A stretch of DNA of 64,000 nt from Alnus glutinosa. Taxonomy: Eukaryota; Streptophyta; Magnoliopsida; Fagales; Betulaceae. Shown piece by piece: positions 12,120-22,672 of this stretch; position 1 is the stretch's first letter, and each line of letters starts with the position of its first letter. The position numbers and the translations under genes are program-made. The stretch spans positions 8,921,761 to 8,985,760 of the forward strand of contig NC_084889.1 in assembly GCF_958979055.1 (NCBI RefSeq), given 5' to 3'. The notes under the pieces are model-generated. The model did no database searches. It had not been told where the DNA came from and was given only the letters and a program-made list of their open reading frames with translations.

Positions 12120-14441
12120 ATGCAGTTTCTTCTTTTCGCGATCTTCTTCCTGATCATCCTGTTCTTGAAGCTTTTGTACTCAATTATATGGGTCCCATGG
12201 AGAATCCAAGAACATTTCCGCAAACAGGGCATACGAGGCCCTGCCCACAGTCCGATCTTCGGAAACACGGTGGAGATCCGCCGCATGGGCGCCCAAGCCC
12301 AGTCAAAATCAATGGCTTGGTTGGACCACGACATACTTCATCGAGTGGCTCCTTTCTACTACGAGTGGTCAGCTGTGTATGGGCCGGAGGACGTTTCTGT
12401 GTTGGTTCGGGGCAAAGCCCAGATTGGCTATAGCCGATCCGGATATGGTCAAGGAGGCCCTGATGGGTACCGGCGAGTCGTTTGAAAGGATTGAGCTCGA
12501 TCCTTTGACTAAGCAGTTCCTAGCTTGGACAAGGATTAGCTGGGGTGAGGGGTGAGAAATGGGCTCTTCACAGAAGAATCGCAAACCAGCTGGCTTTTAA
12601 GCTAGAGAGAGTAAAGGCAATGTCCCCCAAACTAAACAGGCAGCCACCCCTTCTTTTAAAAAAAAAAAAAAAATTAATATGTTTAGTTTTTTTATATATA
12701 TTTATATATATATATATATATTTATCTTTTTACAGTATAAAATTAATTTACTGTATACATGTTTGATGTTTCGGTAAAATTATCAAAATATGATTATGGA
12801 TGGTTGAAACAAACAGTATACAAACTAAAAATGGTTCAACTTTGAATTAGACATATATATTGTATATAAAGAAGAATTAATTAGTTCAAAATCAAAATTC
12901 TATTTATTTAGGATTTGTTGCAAAACCATTTTGGAAATTTTAATTTACCATGTTTGGGTATTAACTGGAGACACAATATATAGATGATTTATAATCCTAT
13001 TTTTTACTGAAAAATCAGCCGCTCACTCCAGTGGCGACACACAGTCAAAACATGTAAATTTTCTGTGTATTATTTTCTTTACCTTTTCACCAATCACACA
13101 GTCTTGACAATCCCCAACACATACTAAATCAGAATTGGCTGCCCGAAATTTTGGCTAGTTCAAGAGAGATGCTCCAAAAGTGGGAAGACGAGAGAGGGGA
13201 GAGAGACGAATTCGAGGTGGATGTGCACAAAGAGCTCCATCACCTTTCAGCGGATATTATATCTAGGACAGCATTCGGTAGCCGATTTGAGAAGGGGAAG
13301 AGAATTTTTATGTTACAAGAGCAGCACCTGTACCTCGTCATCCAAGCTTTAAGCAGGGTCTACATTCCCGGTTACAGGTGAACATATTCAATATTCTCAC
13401 AGGCTTTCCTTCTCTAATTAACCTTCAAATTCTCACAGGTTTATTCATTTTGGACAGAGTTTTCCTCCGGAGTTGAAGGAATTTTCTCTTACTTTAATTT
13501 GTTTATAAAATTGTCATTTTCCTTGAACATATGAAAAGTTTATCGATGTTATTATAAAAATATATGTTTCTCACGTACTAAGAGGCAGGCATGTAAGTTT
13601 CTGCTATGGACTTGTTAACCATCCCGTAAATGAATGAAATACGTACATTCGCAGGTTTTTGCCTACTAGGAATAATAGAGAGAGGTGGAGACTTGAGAAG
13701 GAAACACGGGAAGCCGATCGAGAGCAATAGTAAAGCGAGAGAAGATTCAACAAATTTGCTGGCTCTCTTAATGTCTTCTCACAAGGGTCCTAATGGTGAA
13801 GAGGAGAAATTAGAGGTGGAGGAAATCATAGATGAATGTAAGACCTTCTACTTTACAGGAAAGGAAACAAGCGCTAATCTTTTGACTTGGGCACTCATCC
13901 TTCTTGCATTGCATCAAGAATGGCAAAGTAGGGCTAGGGAAGAGGTTTTTCGCATTTGTGGAGAAAATCACATCCCACTGCTGAGAATTTGAACGACCTT
14001 AAAATAGTAAGTTTAATTTCTCACTGAGTTGCTTGCCTGTTTGGCTCAAATCATAGATTGTCTCTGAATAATATTGTACGTTCAATGTGATCATCCATCA
14101 TGAACTTGGCATTTTACGTGGAAAATATTAGTGTTGTTAATTTGATGGCTATATATACACAGTACTTTAAACAAGTCAGTATTTATTTTCCATTAGATAA
14201 ATGGAAAGTACTTACGCTTTTCATTACCATCGCATACTGTAATCTGTATAATTTCTTACTCTTTTTCAACAGGTAAGCATGATACTGAATGAGACACTTC
14301 GTCTCTACCCTACGCCGGTGCACGTGCTGAGATAAACATGCAAAAGAGTTAAGCTACGGAACCTCGACGTTCCGGCTGGCACACAGCTTTATCTGGCCAT
14401 GACTGCCGTCCATCATGATACTGAGCTATGGGGGAAAGAAT
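12120..14441 (+). pseudogene. CYP721A-like copy 2, frameshifted and 3'-truncated
   Basis: The exon remnants 12120-12608, 13133-13377, 13654-14006 and 14273-about 14441 align with copies 1 and 3. Defects seen: a 4-bp insertion after the Tyr-Gly codons near 12380; another 4-bp gain near 12520, which leads to a TGA; an in-frame extra Leu codon near 12590; exon 1 donor GT changed to GC (AAG|GCAATG); an 11-bp deletion near 13716 and a 1-bp deletion near 13972 in exon 3; and a TAA in exon 4 at about 14332 where copy 1 has CAA. Homology stops near 14441, so the PERF and heme-binding regions are absent. Exon 2 (245 bp) is still open. The I-helix motif reads TGKETS instead of AGKETS. It is closest to copy 1. 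A CYP721A product is impossible; a non-coding transcript cannot be excluded. Confidence 0.93.
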
Positions 14442-15161
14442 CTACCTCAAGAGAGTCAATACCTTGAAAAATCTTTTAGAATAATATTGTTTTCATTGTT
14501 TTTTTCCAAAAAAAAAAAAAAAACACGTTATCTCTTATATGAACGGCATGAATTCATTTGTATTTGTACTAGAAAGGCCACACTATGTTGTCACGGGCTG
14601 TGGCATTGATGTAGTCATTTTACTGATACTTAAAACACTGTGTAGGCTTAAACTCTTCGCCAAATAATTAATATGTCTAATATTTAATTAAAATAAGAGT
14701 GAATTATAAAATTAAGATTTAAATTTAAATTTATGACATTTACTTTAATTAATATTATGTTAAACCACGAATTCTCCCAAAATATTAAATTAATTAAAAA
14801 ATAATTAACTTAATACTTAAAATATATATATAAGCTAGTGCCGGAGCTCACGTCGACCCTGATCATTTTCATTTCAACCCCTATATTCGGACAGCCTTTC
14901 CTTTTTTGACTTTGAAGTTATATGTATCAAAAGTCACATATCTATTAAAAGAAACCATTGGGCCACTTTCGCATGCGTGTACATGTTCCCACTCCGCCGT
15001 CAGTATTGTGGCAGCTAGTGGCTACTCTAGCAGAGTCGGCAATATATATAATGCATTATTTTACTAATAATAAAGCTTTCCAACGCCCACTATCTGATAA
15101 CTATGCAGCTCACTCATCTTCACCAAAACTCTTTCTTTCTCTGTTTCTCTAAGAGTTCACC
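14442..15161. other. intergenic, promoter region of CYP721A copy 3
   Basis: It begins where P450 homology is lost. It contains a short A run at 14509-14523 and AT-rich filler. A TATA-like AATATATATAATG at about 15040 lies 120 bp before the ATG of copy 3 and is followed by a CT-rich leader. No gene. Confidence 0.5.
15041..15050 (+). promoter_or_regulatory. putative TATA box of CYP721A copy 3
   Basis: TATATATA about 120 bp upstream of the ATG at 15162, followed by a pyrimidine-rich leader (CTCTTTCTTTCTCTG). Inferred from position only. Confidence 0.4.
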
Positions 15162-18100
15162 ATGCATCCTCTTGTTGTTGTTGTTGTTGTTGTTGCGATT
15201 TTCCTTGTCTTCCTTTTGAAATTCGTATACTCAATCATATGGGTCCCATGGAGGTTCGAGAAACACTTCCGAAAGCAAGGCATACAAGGCCCTGGCTACC
15301 GTCCGATCTTCGGAAACTCAGCCGAGATCCGACGCATCTACGCCGAGGCTCAAACGAAGCCAATCCCGTTTGACCACGACATCCTTCGCCGTGCGGCTCC
15401 TTTCTACTACAGGTGGTCAGGCATGTACGGGAAGACCTTCCTGTACTGGTTCGGGTCAAAGCCGAGGCTGGCAATATCTGACCCGGACATGATTAAGGAA
15501 GTCCTTATGAACACTTCTGGGTCCTTTAAGAAGGTCCGGCAGAACCCCTTGGCTAGGCTGCTCTTTGGGCAGGGACTTGTTGGGCTTACGGGCGAGAAAT
15601 GGGCTGTCCATAGAAGGATCATAAACCAGGCCTTCAACATGGAGCGGGTAAAGGTGACCACTTTTTCGCTCTCTCTACAACTCAGTTTTTTTTTCTTTTT
15701 TATTATTTTTTATTTTTATGACCTACTCGATGGCTGTTTATAACTGTTACTTAGTTTTGGAAATGTATTCAGTAAAATGCAAAGTTTAGCATTTGAGTTA
15801 TTTTTGGTTGTGTAAAATAAATAACTCCTTCCGTCCACTGCCGCCAATAAACCGTTTGCCACTTGTACTTAAAAATCAGTTGGTCCAATCAAACTATGCC
15901 GGCTGTAGATATCACCACGTAAGCCATAACAGATTAGCATACTTTGCCAGATTAGGACTCCATCAGTTTTGTAAGTCCATGTCATCTGTGCCATGTAAGC
16001 ATATCCCCTAAAAAAGATAAAAGAAAAAAAAGTTTAAGGGTGGCAGTGGCCTCCGCAGGTAGTGGTGTGGTTCTCTAACGATTCGCCCAGAAGAGGTGGC
16101 TCGCGGGGAACCCCACCCTGCGGAGGTGGTCCCAAGGGTGGGGATCCACCGTGACCACCTCCACCTATGTTGGGGTGCGTCCTCAGTCACCCCTTTGGCT
16201 TGCCTAGCTTGCACCATTCCCTTCACCCCTGCTTGTCAGGGTTTCAAGGCTCGTTGAGATCTAAAAATAATTGTCATATTAAAATGAGACACAGAGAGAG
16301 TTGTTAGTTGCAAAGGTTAGGGAGCATAGGCACTTTCGTGCTTTTAGAGGATGGACTCCCGTGGGGGGGTTCCTGTGAGCTACCTCTGCAGCGGTAGCGG
16401 TGGGTAGCTGGAGAACCCACCACAACCCGCGGAGTGAATTTACCTACCGCCACCTTTTCTTTTTCTTTTTTTGTTTAGGCGGATACGTTGATATGGCGTA
16501 GTTGACATGGATTGATGGAGATTTGATTTGGCAAAGTATGCTGATCTGGCAAGGCTTACGTAACAATATGTACGTACACGTGACACCTAATTTGATAAGA
16601 CTAACTGGTTTTTTGGTACACGTGGTAAATAGTTTAACTGATGAGAGTGGATGGAATGAGTGATTTTGCTCAACTAGAAAGCTCAAAGACCAATTTATCA
16701 CTTTTGAAAACCGAAGGATTGATTTGATCAACATCAAAAGCACAGGGATCAATTTTGGATTTAACAAAAAAAAAAAAAAACACGAACACAGGTCTCGGAT
16801 TAATAAATGTGGACTTGGTCCGTTGGTCGTTAAATAGAATAAATTTTATGAGATTGTGCAACAAGTTTGATACAAATTTGACATTAGACATGTGACCAAA
16901 CTTCCCTCCTGGTTTTTTTTTTTTTTTAATATATATATTCTACAGTGTTGGGTACCAGAAATTGTGGCTAGTACTGCAAAGATGCTCGATCAGTGGGAGC
17001 GAAATAGTGGAGGGAGAGACGAGTTTGAGATGGATGTCCACAAAGAGCTTCATGATCTCTCAGCGGAGATCATAGCAAGAACAGCTTTTGGAAGCAGTTT
17101 TGAAGAGGGGAGGCCCATTTTCAATTTACAAGAGCAACAAGTGCATCTTTTCTCCAAGGCAATCAGAAGTGTATACATTCCTGGGTTCAGGTGACGTAGT
17201 TCCAACCTCTAAAGTTACACACTAATTTAAATATAGGCCAAATTAATGAGTTATAATTAAGGCTTTATCTTGTTATAGAGCCAGTGATGAGTTTCAATTA
17301 AGTCTTTGGCTTCTTATAAATGCGTAGGTTTTTGCCTACTAAGATGAACAAAGAAAGGTGGAGACTAGATAAGCAAACTCGTGACTCTATAAGGATGCTG
17401 ATTGAGACCAACCAAAAAGCAAGAGATGGTTCAAGAAATCTTCTCGGTCTATTAATGTCTTCTTACAAGAATCAGGATGGTGAAGAAGAAGTGTTAGGGA
17501 TTGAGGAAATCATAGATGAATGCAAGACCTTCTACTTTGCAGGAAAGGAAACAACTGCTAACCTTCTAACTTGGGCACTTCTTCTCTTAGCATTGCATCA
17601 GGAATGGCAAAGCAGGGCAAGAGAAGAAGTGGTAAGCATCTTCCAGGACAATGAGCCTCTAGTTGCAGAGAAATTAAACGAGCTTAAAATTGTAAGTTCA
17701 AATTCTTACCAACTCGTCAACTTTTCAGATACTGTTGGAAAGAGTTGCGAGCTTTTATGGAATTCAACAACATTACTCTTTAAGTTTACTATCTAATGTC
17801 AGCTATCTTTTGACAGAGACACAGTATTTCTTATCCATTCACATATATACTTGTTGCTTGCTGTTTTCTAACAGGTGAGCATGATAATCAATGAAACAGC
17901 TCGACTCTATCCTCCCAGTGTGATGTTAATGAGGCAAACATGTAAGAAGGTGAAGTTAGGGGACCTCGATGTTCCTGCTGAGACTCAACTATATTTGGCC
18001 TTGACTGCTGTTCATCATGACACAGAGATATGGGGGGAAGATGCTAAGAAGTTCAACCCATTGAGATTCATGGAGCCTCGAAAGCATTTAGCTTCTTTCC

Positions 18101-18294
18101 TCCCATTTGGGTTGGGTCCAACAATCTGTGTAGGTCAAAATTTAGCAATGGTTGAGGCCAAAATCGTCTTAGCCATGATCGTTCGGCATTTCTCCTTTGT
18201 GGTATCTCCAACCTATGTTCATGCCCCAATGTTGCTCGCAACCTTGCAGCCTCAATATGGTGCACAAATACTCCTTTCCAGGATTTCAAGTTGA
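15162..18294 (+). CDS. cytochrome P450 CYP721A-like, copy 3 (heme-motif Arg replaced)
   Basis: Exons 15162-15653, 16946-17190, 17328-17691 and 17875-18294 (phases 0, 2, 0) give 506 residues, closely parallel to copy 1. The N-terminus is MHPL followed by seven Val codons made of a GTT repeat, forming part of the membrane anchor, then [13 protein letters not shown] and a Pro-rich hinge. The I-helix is AGKETT, ExxR is ETAR, the PERF-like region is FNPLRFMEP and the heme loop is [10 protein letters not shown]. The cysteine (about 452) is present, but the near-invariant Arg of FxxGxRxCxG is Thr (ACA at 18121-18123). That Arg normally contacts a heme propionate, so activity may be altered; otherwise the gene looks intact. 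Intron 1 contains a fold-back element. The substrate is unknown. Confidence 0.92.
15824..16662. mobile_element. fold-back (MITE-like) element in intron 1 of copy 3
   Basis: Two inverted arms, about 15824-16010 and 16470-16662, pair imperfectly over some 190 bp. For example, CGTAAGCC, AGCATACTTTGCCA and CTCCATC appear on the left and as their reverse complement on the right, and the outer ends CCTTCCGTCCACT/AGTGGATGGAATG match. The centre (16030-16440) is GC-rich. No clear target duplication was seen. Probably a Mutator-like or similar non-autonomous element. Confidence 0.7.
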
Positions 18295-18986
18295 AGCGGC
18301 CTGTCAAACATCTGAACACGCTTATATATAGAGATGCTGAGATGCTTTATTTTACTTTCCCTTTGCTTTCAAAAAAAAAAAAGAAAAAAAGAAAAATAAT
18401 GCTATGCTTTTATTTTAGAGTGTTCGTATGGCACTGTCGATCAATATTTTTTTTTAGCACGGGCTAATTCAATGATTGATTGGCAGTGTTACATTAATAA
18501 AGTAGGATAAAAGTGTAGATTTGCTCTTATACCATATTAAAAGAAAGAGAAAGTGAAATATGGAGAAGGAAATTTTGCATTTATGAGTGAATAAAATTGT
18601 ATAATGGTTAAAGCCTGTTTATGAAAAATGTTATATACCACACTTTTATTGTACAATTATCTCATAATGTTGATGTGGTGTTTCTAATTAATCCTTGTTT
18701 ATTTTAAAGGCTATCACAATTTAATGGTTAATTGGGATTGTCACGAAAGCATTATAAGATAAACATGTAGTTTTTAACATTACTCCTTATTTACGTTTAA
18801 ATGAAGCTATTAAAAAAAAAAATTACAATAAGTATAAAAATAAGGAACTAATTATGATTGATCTATAAATATAAAAGGAAACAAGGAATATTATCAGAAT
18901 ATTCTCATTATGTTCCACGAGTATTACAATAATATTCTACATTATAAAATCACACATGATTGTGTAATGTCAATAACCCGATCACG

Positions 18987-19078
<92 letters not shown>

Positions 19079-20020
19079 CATTATATTTCATTACAAATCA
19101 CCATTTATAATAGAATTTACCCTAAAAAAACAGATCTGATAGGAAGAGAGAGCATATCCCCCTCTCCCTTTTCTTTTCTACTCCCCGCTTTTACCATTTC
19201 CCTCTTATTCTGATTTTTTCTTTTGTTTGGAGGTGTTCTCCGACCATATCAGCAATTTTAGCCTCTCCGCTATGCATCAATTCATCTTCCTCTGTATTGT
19301 GCCGTTCATCTTCTCCTTGACCACTGTTGTTGTTTATTGGTTGAGTTTTTGTTTTGAATAAAAGTTTTATTCTCTCTCTCTTTAGATCTGCCCTCATGGG
19401 CGATCTATAAAATGAAAGTTAGTAAAGTGTGAGGGGTTATCTTTCATGACCTAGATAGTTCGATGTAAGGGGTTATTTAAATAAATTTTTCTAGGATATT
19501 TGACTACCCTTGTTTTAGATCTAGTCTGCTCGGAACAGATATGCTCTTTAACTATTTTTGTACATGAGTTAGCGGCAGATCAAAGTCATATATATCACTT
19601 TATTGTAAAAATTTTATTTGTATCTATGACTAGGTAACCTCATAACATGTGGCTATGATTTTACAGAACTTTTATGTTTTGTGATATAAGAGTTTTATAC
19701 TCATAATCTTTTATCAATAAAATACTCAAATCTTTTGTTAAAAAAAAAAAAAACAAAGGTTTTAGATCAGTATTTGTTAAAAAACTAAAAATTCAAAAAT
19801 TGATTGACAGTATCACTTCAAAAGAGTGAAATAATTATAAAATAAAAGAGTAATTTCTAACATGTAATATATATATATATATATATGGTCAGCCTTGGCG
19901 CTTAGAAAGAAAAAAAAAAAGTGCAGACAGTTGACTTTAAATCAATATCAAAAAATTAATTAGAAAATTAGAAGAAAACAAATCAATATCAAAACGTGTG
20001 TATATATATATATATATATA
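18295..20020. other. intergenic, no gene seen
   Basis: 3' flank of CYP721A copy 3, with A runs near 18370, a very long TA microsatellite (18991-19076) and AT-rich DNA. The only longer open frames (for example minus 19397-19191) are low-complexity and match nothing recognised. Confidence 0.5.
18991..19076. repeat. (TA)n microsatellite, about 43 units
   Basis: The longest uninterrupted dinucleotide tract in the window. Confidence 0.97.
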
Positions 20021-20378
20021 ATTACACTTAACCCCCCTGATTTATCCACGGTGTGGTGATTTATCCCCCAATGTACCAAAATTGGTACATGACCCCCCCA
20101 AACTTGCCAACGTGTGGCAAAATCAACCTTCCGTCCAATCGACCGTTTGTTTGGACGGAAAGTCGGTCACGTGCAAGTCACGTGACTTGGGAAGCGTCTC
20201 TGTCTTAAACGGTCATGTGACTTGCACGTGACCGATTTTCCGTCCAAACGAACGGTTGATTGGACGGAAGGTTGATTTTGCCACACGTTGGCAAGTTCAG
20301 GGGGGTCATGTACCAATTTTGGTACATTGGAGGGTAAATCGCCACACCGTGGATAAATCAGGGGGGTTAAGTATAATT
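20021..20378. mobile_element. near-perfect fold-back MITE
   Basis: A 358-bp inverted repeat. The left arm starts ATTACACTTAACCCCCCTGA and the right arm ends with its near-perfect complement (TCAGGGGGGTTAAGTATAAT). Further in, TTTATCCACGGTGTGG, TGTACCAAAATTGGTACATG and CGTCCAATCGACCGTTTG all recur inverted. It lies between TA-repeat flanks. There is no coding capacity. Transcripts would form a long hairpin. Mutator-like or other MITE; the superfamily is not resolved. Confidence 0.85.
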
Positions 20379-21840
20379 ATCCCATATATATATATATATA
20401 TATATAGTTGAGATAGTCAAAGAAACAAAACAGAAAAAACAAACAAAAGATGATCACAAGGGACGATCCTTCCCTCTGTCAAGAGAAACATCTAATTATA
20501 AAGGAAAAATAAAAAATTGAATGCTACCAGAAAGCTTGATTAGCGCCGTTCATTTAATTAAATTGGGAGTGTGAAAATCCTCACTCTTGTAAACATTGGA
20601 GGCTGACCAACTCTAAAAAGAGGTTAGCAAATATGGATGTATACAATTCCAACTCTTGTGGTCCATATCTTTAGGTAAACTTTTCCGTTTCAAAATAAGT
20701 TAAAGATACGTTTGGTACACTGGAACGATGATTATGTAGGAATAAGAATGAGTATTATTAAGAAAGATATAAATTTTCTACAAACCGGTTGTATAAAATT
20801 TCTTACAACTCACATATAAGAGTGACATGTGTCCCTCGACATGTGAAAATCACATGTTTTTTTAATTAATGCTATTAAAAAAATATGTGAGAAAGGAACA
20901 CATGTCACTCTTATAAGTGGGTTGTAGAAAATTTATGTCCTACTAAGAATACTAGAAGCTATAATAGAATGACTATTTTTATTTGTTTGTTTGGTGGCGA
21001 TACAAGAATGAACAAATTTATTTACTTTATTTAATCAAATTTCTTAAAATACTCTAATTCTAAAAATGATTTAAAATAAAAAATAATAATAAAACACTTA
21101 GAACCCCACCTTCCTCCAGAGAAAAATAAAATCATTTCACATTAATAGCGAGCCACCCGAACAAAACAATTAGGAGTGGTCGCACTACATTTGATAAGCC
21201 CCTCATATTGTTTTATTAGGTGATCGCCCCTCATATTGTTTTGTTAAGGCGGCCGACCATTCATGGAGATTTTCTTTTTGTTTCCGTAAAATAATAAAAA
21301 ATAATTTTCCTGGAAAATGTTATTAAATTCCTAGAGAAAAACTATTCTTAACCTTCTTTTTTTTTTTTAAAGAGAAATTGCTATTCCTCATTTTAGGGGA
21401 ATAACTATTGCATGGAAATTACGATTCCAGGAATGATGCACGATCAAATAACGGAATGAAAATTTTATAAGAATAGTCACCCCATTTCTGGATCCATTCT
21501 TGCCCCTTGTGGTTATATTAGAAATAAAAGAGAGTCCCGGGACTTATTTACAAATATGAAGAAGAAAAAGTATATTCGCCACGTATGATTCACATTAGCG
21601 ACCGGTCCACCTATCGATCACTTTCTATTTGGGCGAGCACCGATGTCTGGTGACTGGTGCTCCTAAAAAATTGGATGAGAAACGTGGTACTTGGAAATCA
21701 CGCGAACATATCAATCCGGAGGCTTAGTTAGACCGATAGAGACCGAACTACCCTCACTAACGGGCAAAAGACATATGTGACAATTTTCCGTAAGAAAGTT
21801 AGGACAGGGTCAAAATTGTCAGAGAAAACTAATAATCTAT
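20379..21840. other. intergenic upstream of the PP2C gene
   Basis: Apart from the fold-back element at 20750-20955, this is AT-rich DNA with no recognised coding sequence. 21180-21260 has a short direct duplication around CCCCTCATATTGTTTT. Confidence 0.5.
20750..20955. mobile_element. short fold-back MITE
   Basis: Inverted arms: AGATATAAATTTTCTACAA on the left and TTGTAGAAAATTTATGTCC on the right, with AGAGTGACATGTGT and ACACATGTCACTCTT pairing further in. About 205 bp. A related GTGACACATGT/ACGTGTCCC sequence near 34660-34860 may be a degenerate relative. Confidence 0.7.
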
Positions 21841-21850
21841 CTATATAAAG
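21841..21850 (+). promoter_or_regulatory. putative TATA box of the PP2C gene
   Basis: CTATATAAAG, a good plant TATA box, lies ahead of a leader containing a GA tract and a likely leader intron. Position is the only support. Confidence 0.5.
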
Positions 21851-22163
21851 TAAAAACTACAGCGTTTCAACTTAGATGTCACTTTCTTGTGGCTTCTAGG
21901 GTTTTATTGCATTTAGCCGCCAACGAAATCTCTGGACTCTGTTTTCTTGACCTCTTAGACGACCGTGAAATCAGAGAGAGAGAGAGAGAGAGAGAAGGTT
22001 AGGGAGAGAGGGATAGATAGGCTCGTGTCTCCCACCTTACTCCCGAAGATTCAGCTAAATCTCCCTTTGATAGCTCTACCTGGAATATAAGACCAGAGGT
22101 TTTCTTTTTTTTTTTTTCTTTTTTTTTTTTTGTAAGCTAGACCAGAGGTCGGGTCTAGGGTTT

Positions 22164-22671
22164 ATGGTTTCGAAGTTTCGAATTGAATATACAGAAACGG
22201 TGAGTTCCGCTACCTATCAATTTCTCTGTATTCTGTGCGTTGAATTTCCTTTTTGTTTTTTATTTTTTTATTTTTTTATTTTTTTATTTTTTTATTTTTT
22301 TATTTTTTTATTTTTTATGGTTGGGATTGCTGTAAAGAATAATTATTGGGTTTGGTTGTTTTTACTAAATCAGTGATAATGGTGACCGCAATAATTAATG
22401 ATATGAGCATAGCTATGGCTGATATCTGTCTTAGTTGTGACTTTTAGATTTTTGTATAATTATTTTGCTGTGTTTGCGTGCTTAGGATTGTTTTACTGGA
22501 ACTTGGGGTTATTTCCCTTTTCAGGATTCTGAATCACTGCGATATATTGAAGGGAGTGGAGCGATTCTAGATGTACTGAGAATTATGAGATTTCCTTTTG
22601 TATATAGTGGTGAAAATAGTGTTCTTTGCAATAGAGGAGTTGAAGTGAAATTGTTTTGCTTAAGAGGATAA
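22164..22671 (+). other. spliced upstream ORF (60 codons) in the PP2C leader
   Basis: If the leader intron 22200-22524 (GTGAGT donor after ACG, TTTTCAG acceptor) is removed, the ATG at 22164 opens a frame of 12 codons in the first leader exon and 48 in the second. It ends with TAA at 22669-22671, leaving one base before the main ATG at 22673. The intron falls exactly between codons. The peptide begins MVSKFRIEYTET and ends VEVKLFCLRG, and is not recognised as a known domain. It could repress or couple translation of the phosphatase. The frame and splice sites are seen; transcription, splicing and translation are inferred. Confidence 0.5.
22256..22317. repeat. (TTTTTTTA)n minisatellite in the PP2C leader intron
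   Basis: About seven tandem units of seven T plus A, close to the middle of the inferred leader intron. Confidence 0.9.
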
Positions 22672-22672
22672 A

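Noticed and set aside
22164-22376. Unspliced 70-residue open frame in the PP2C leader as a separate gene
   Set aside because: Its second half is the T7A minisatellite of the inferred intron; the spliced uORF reading is more sensible.
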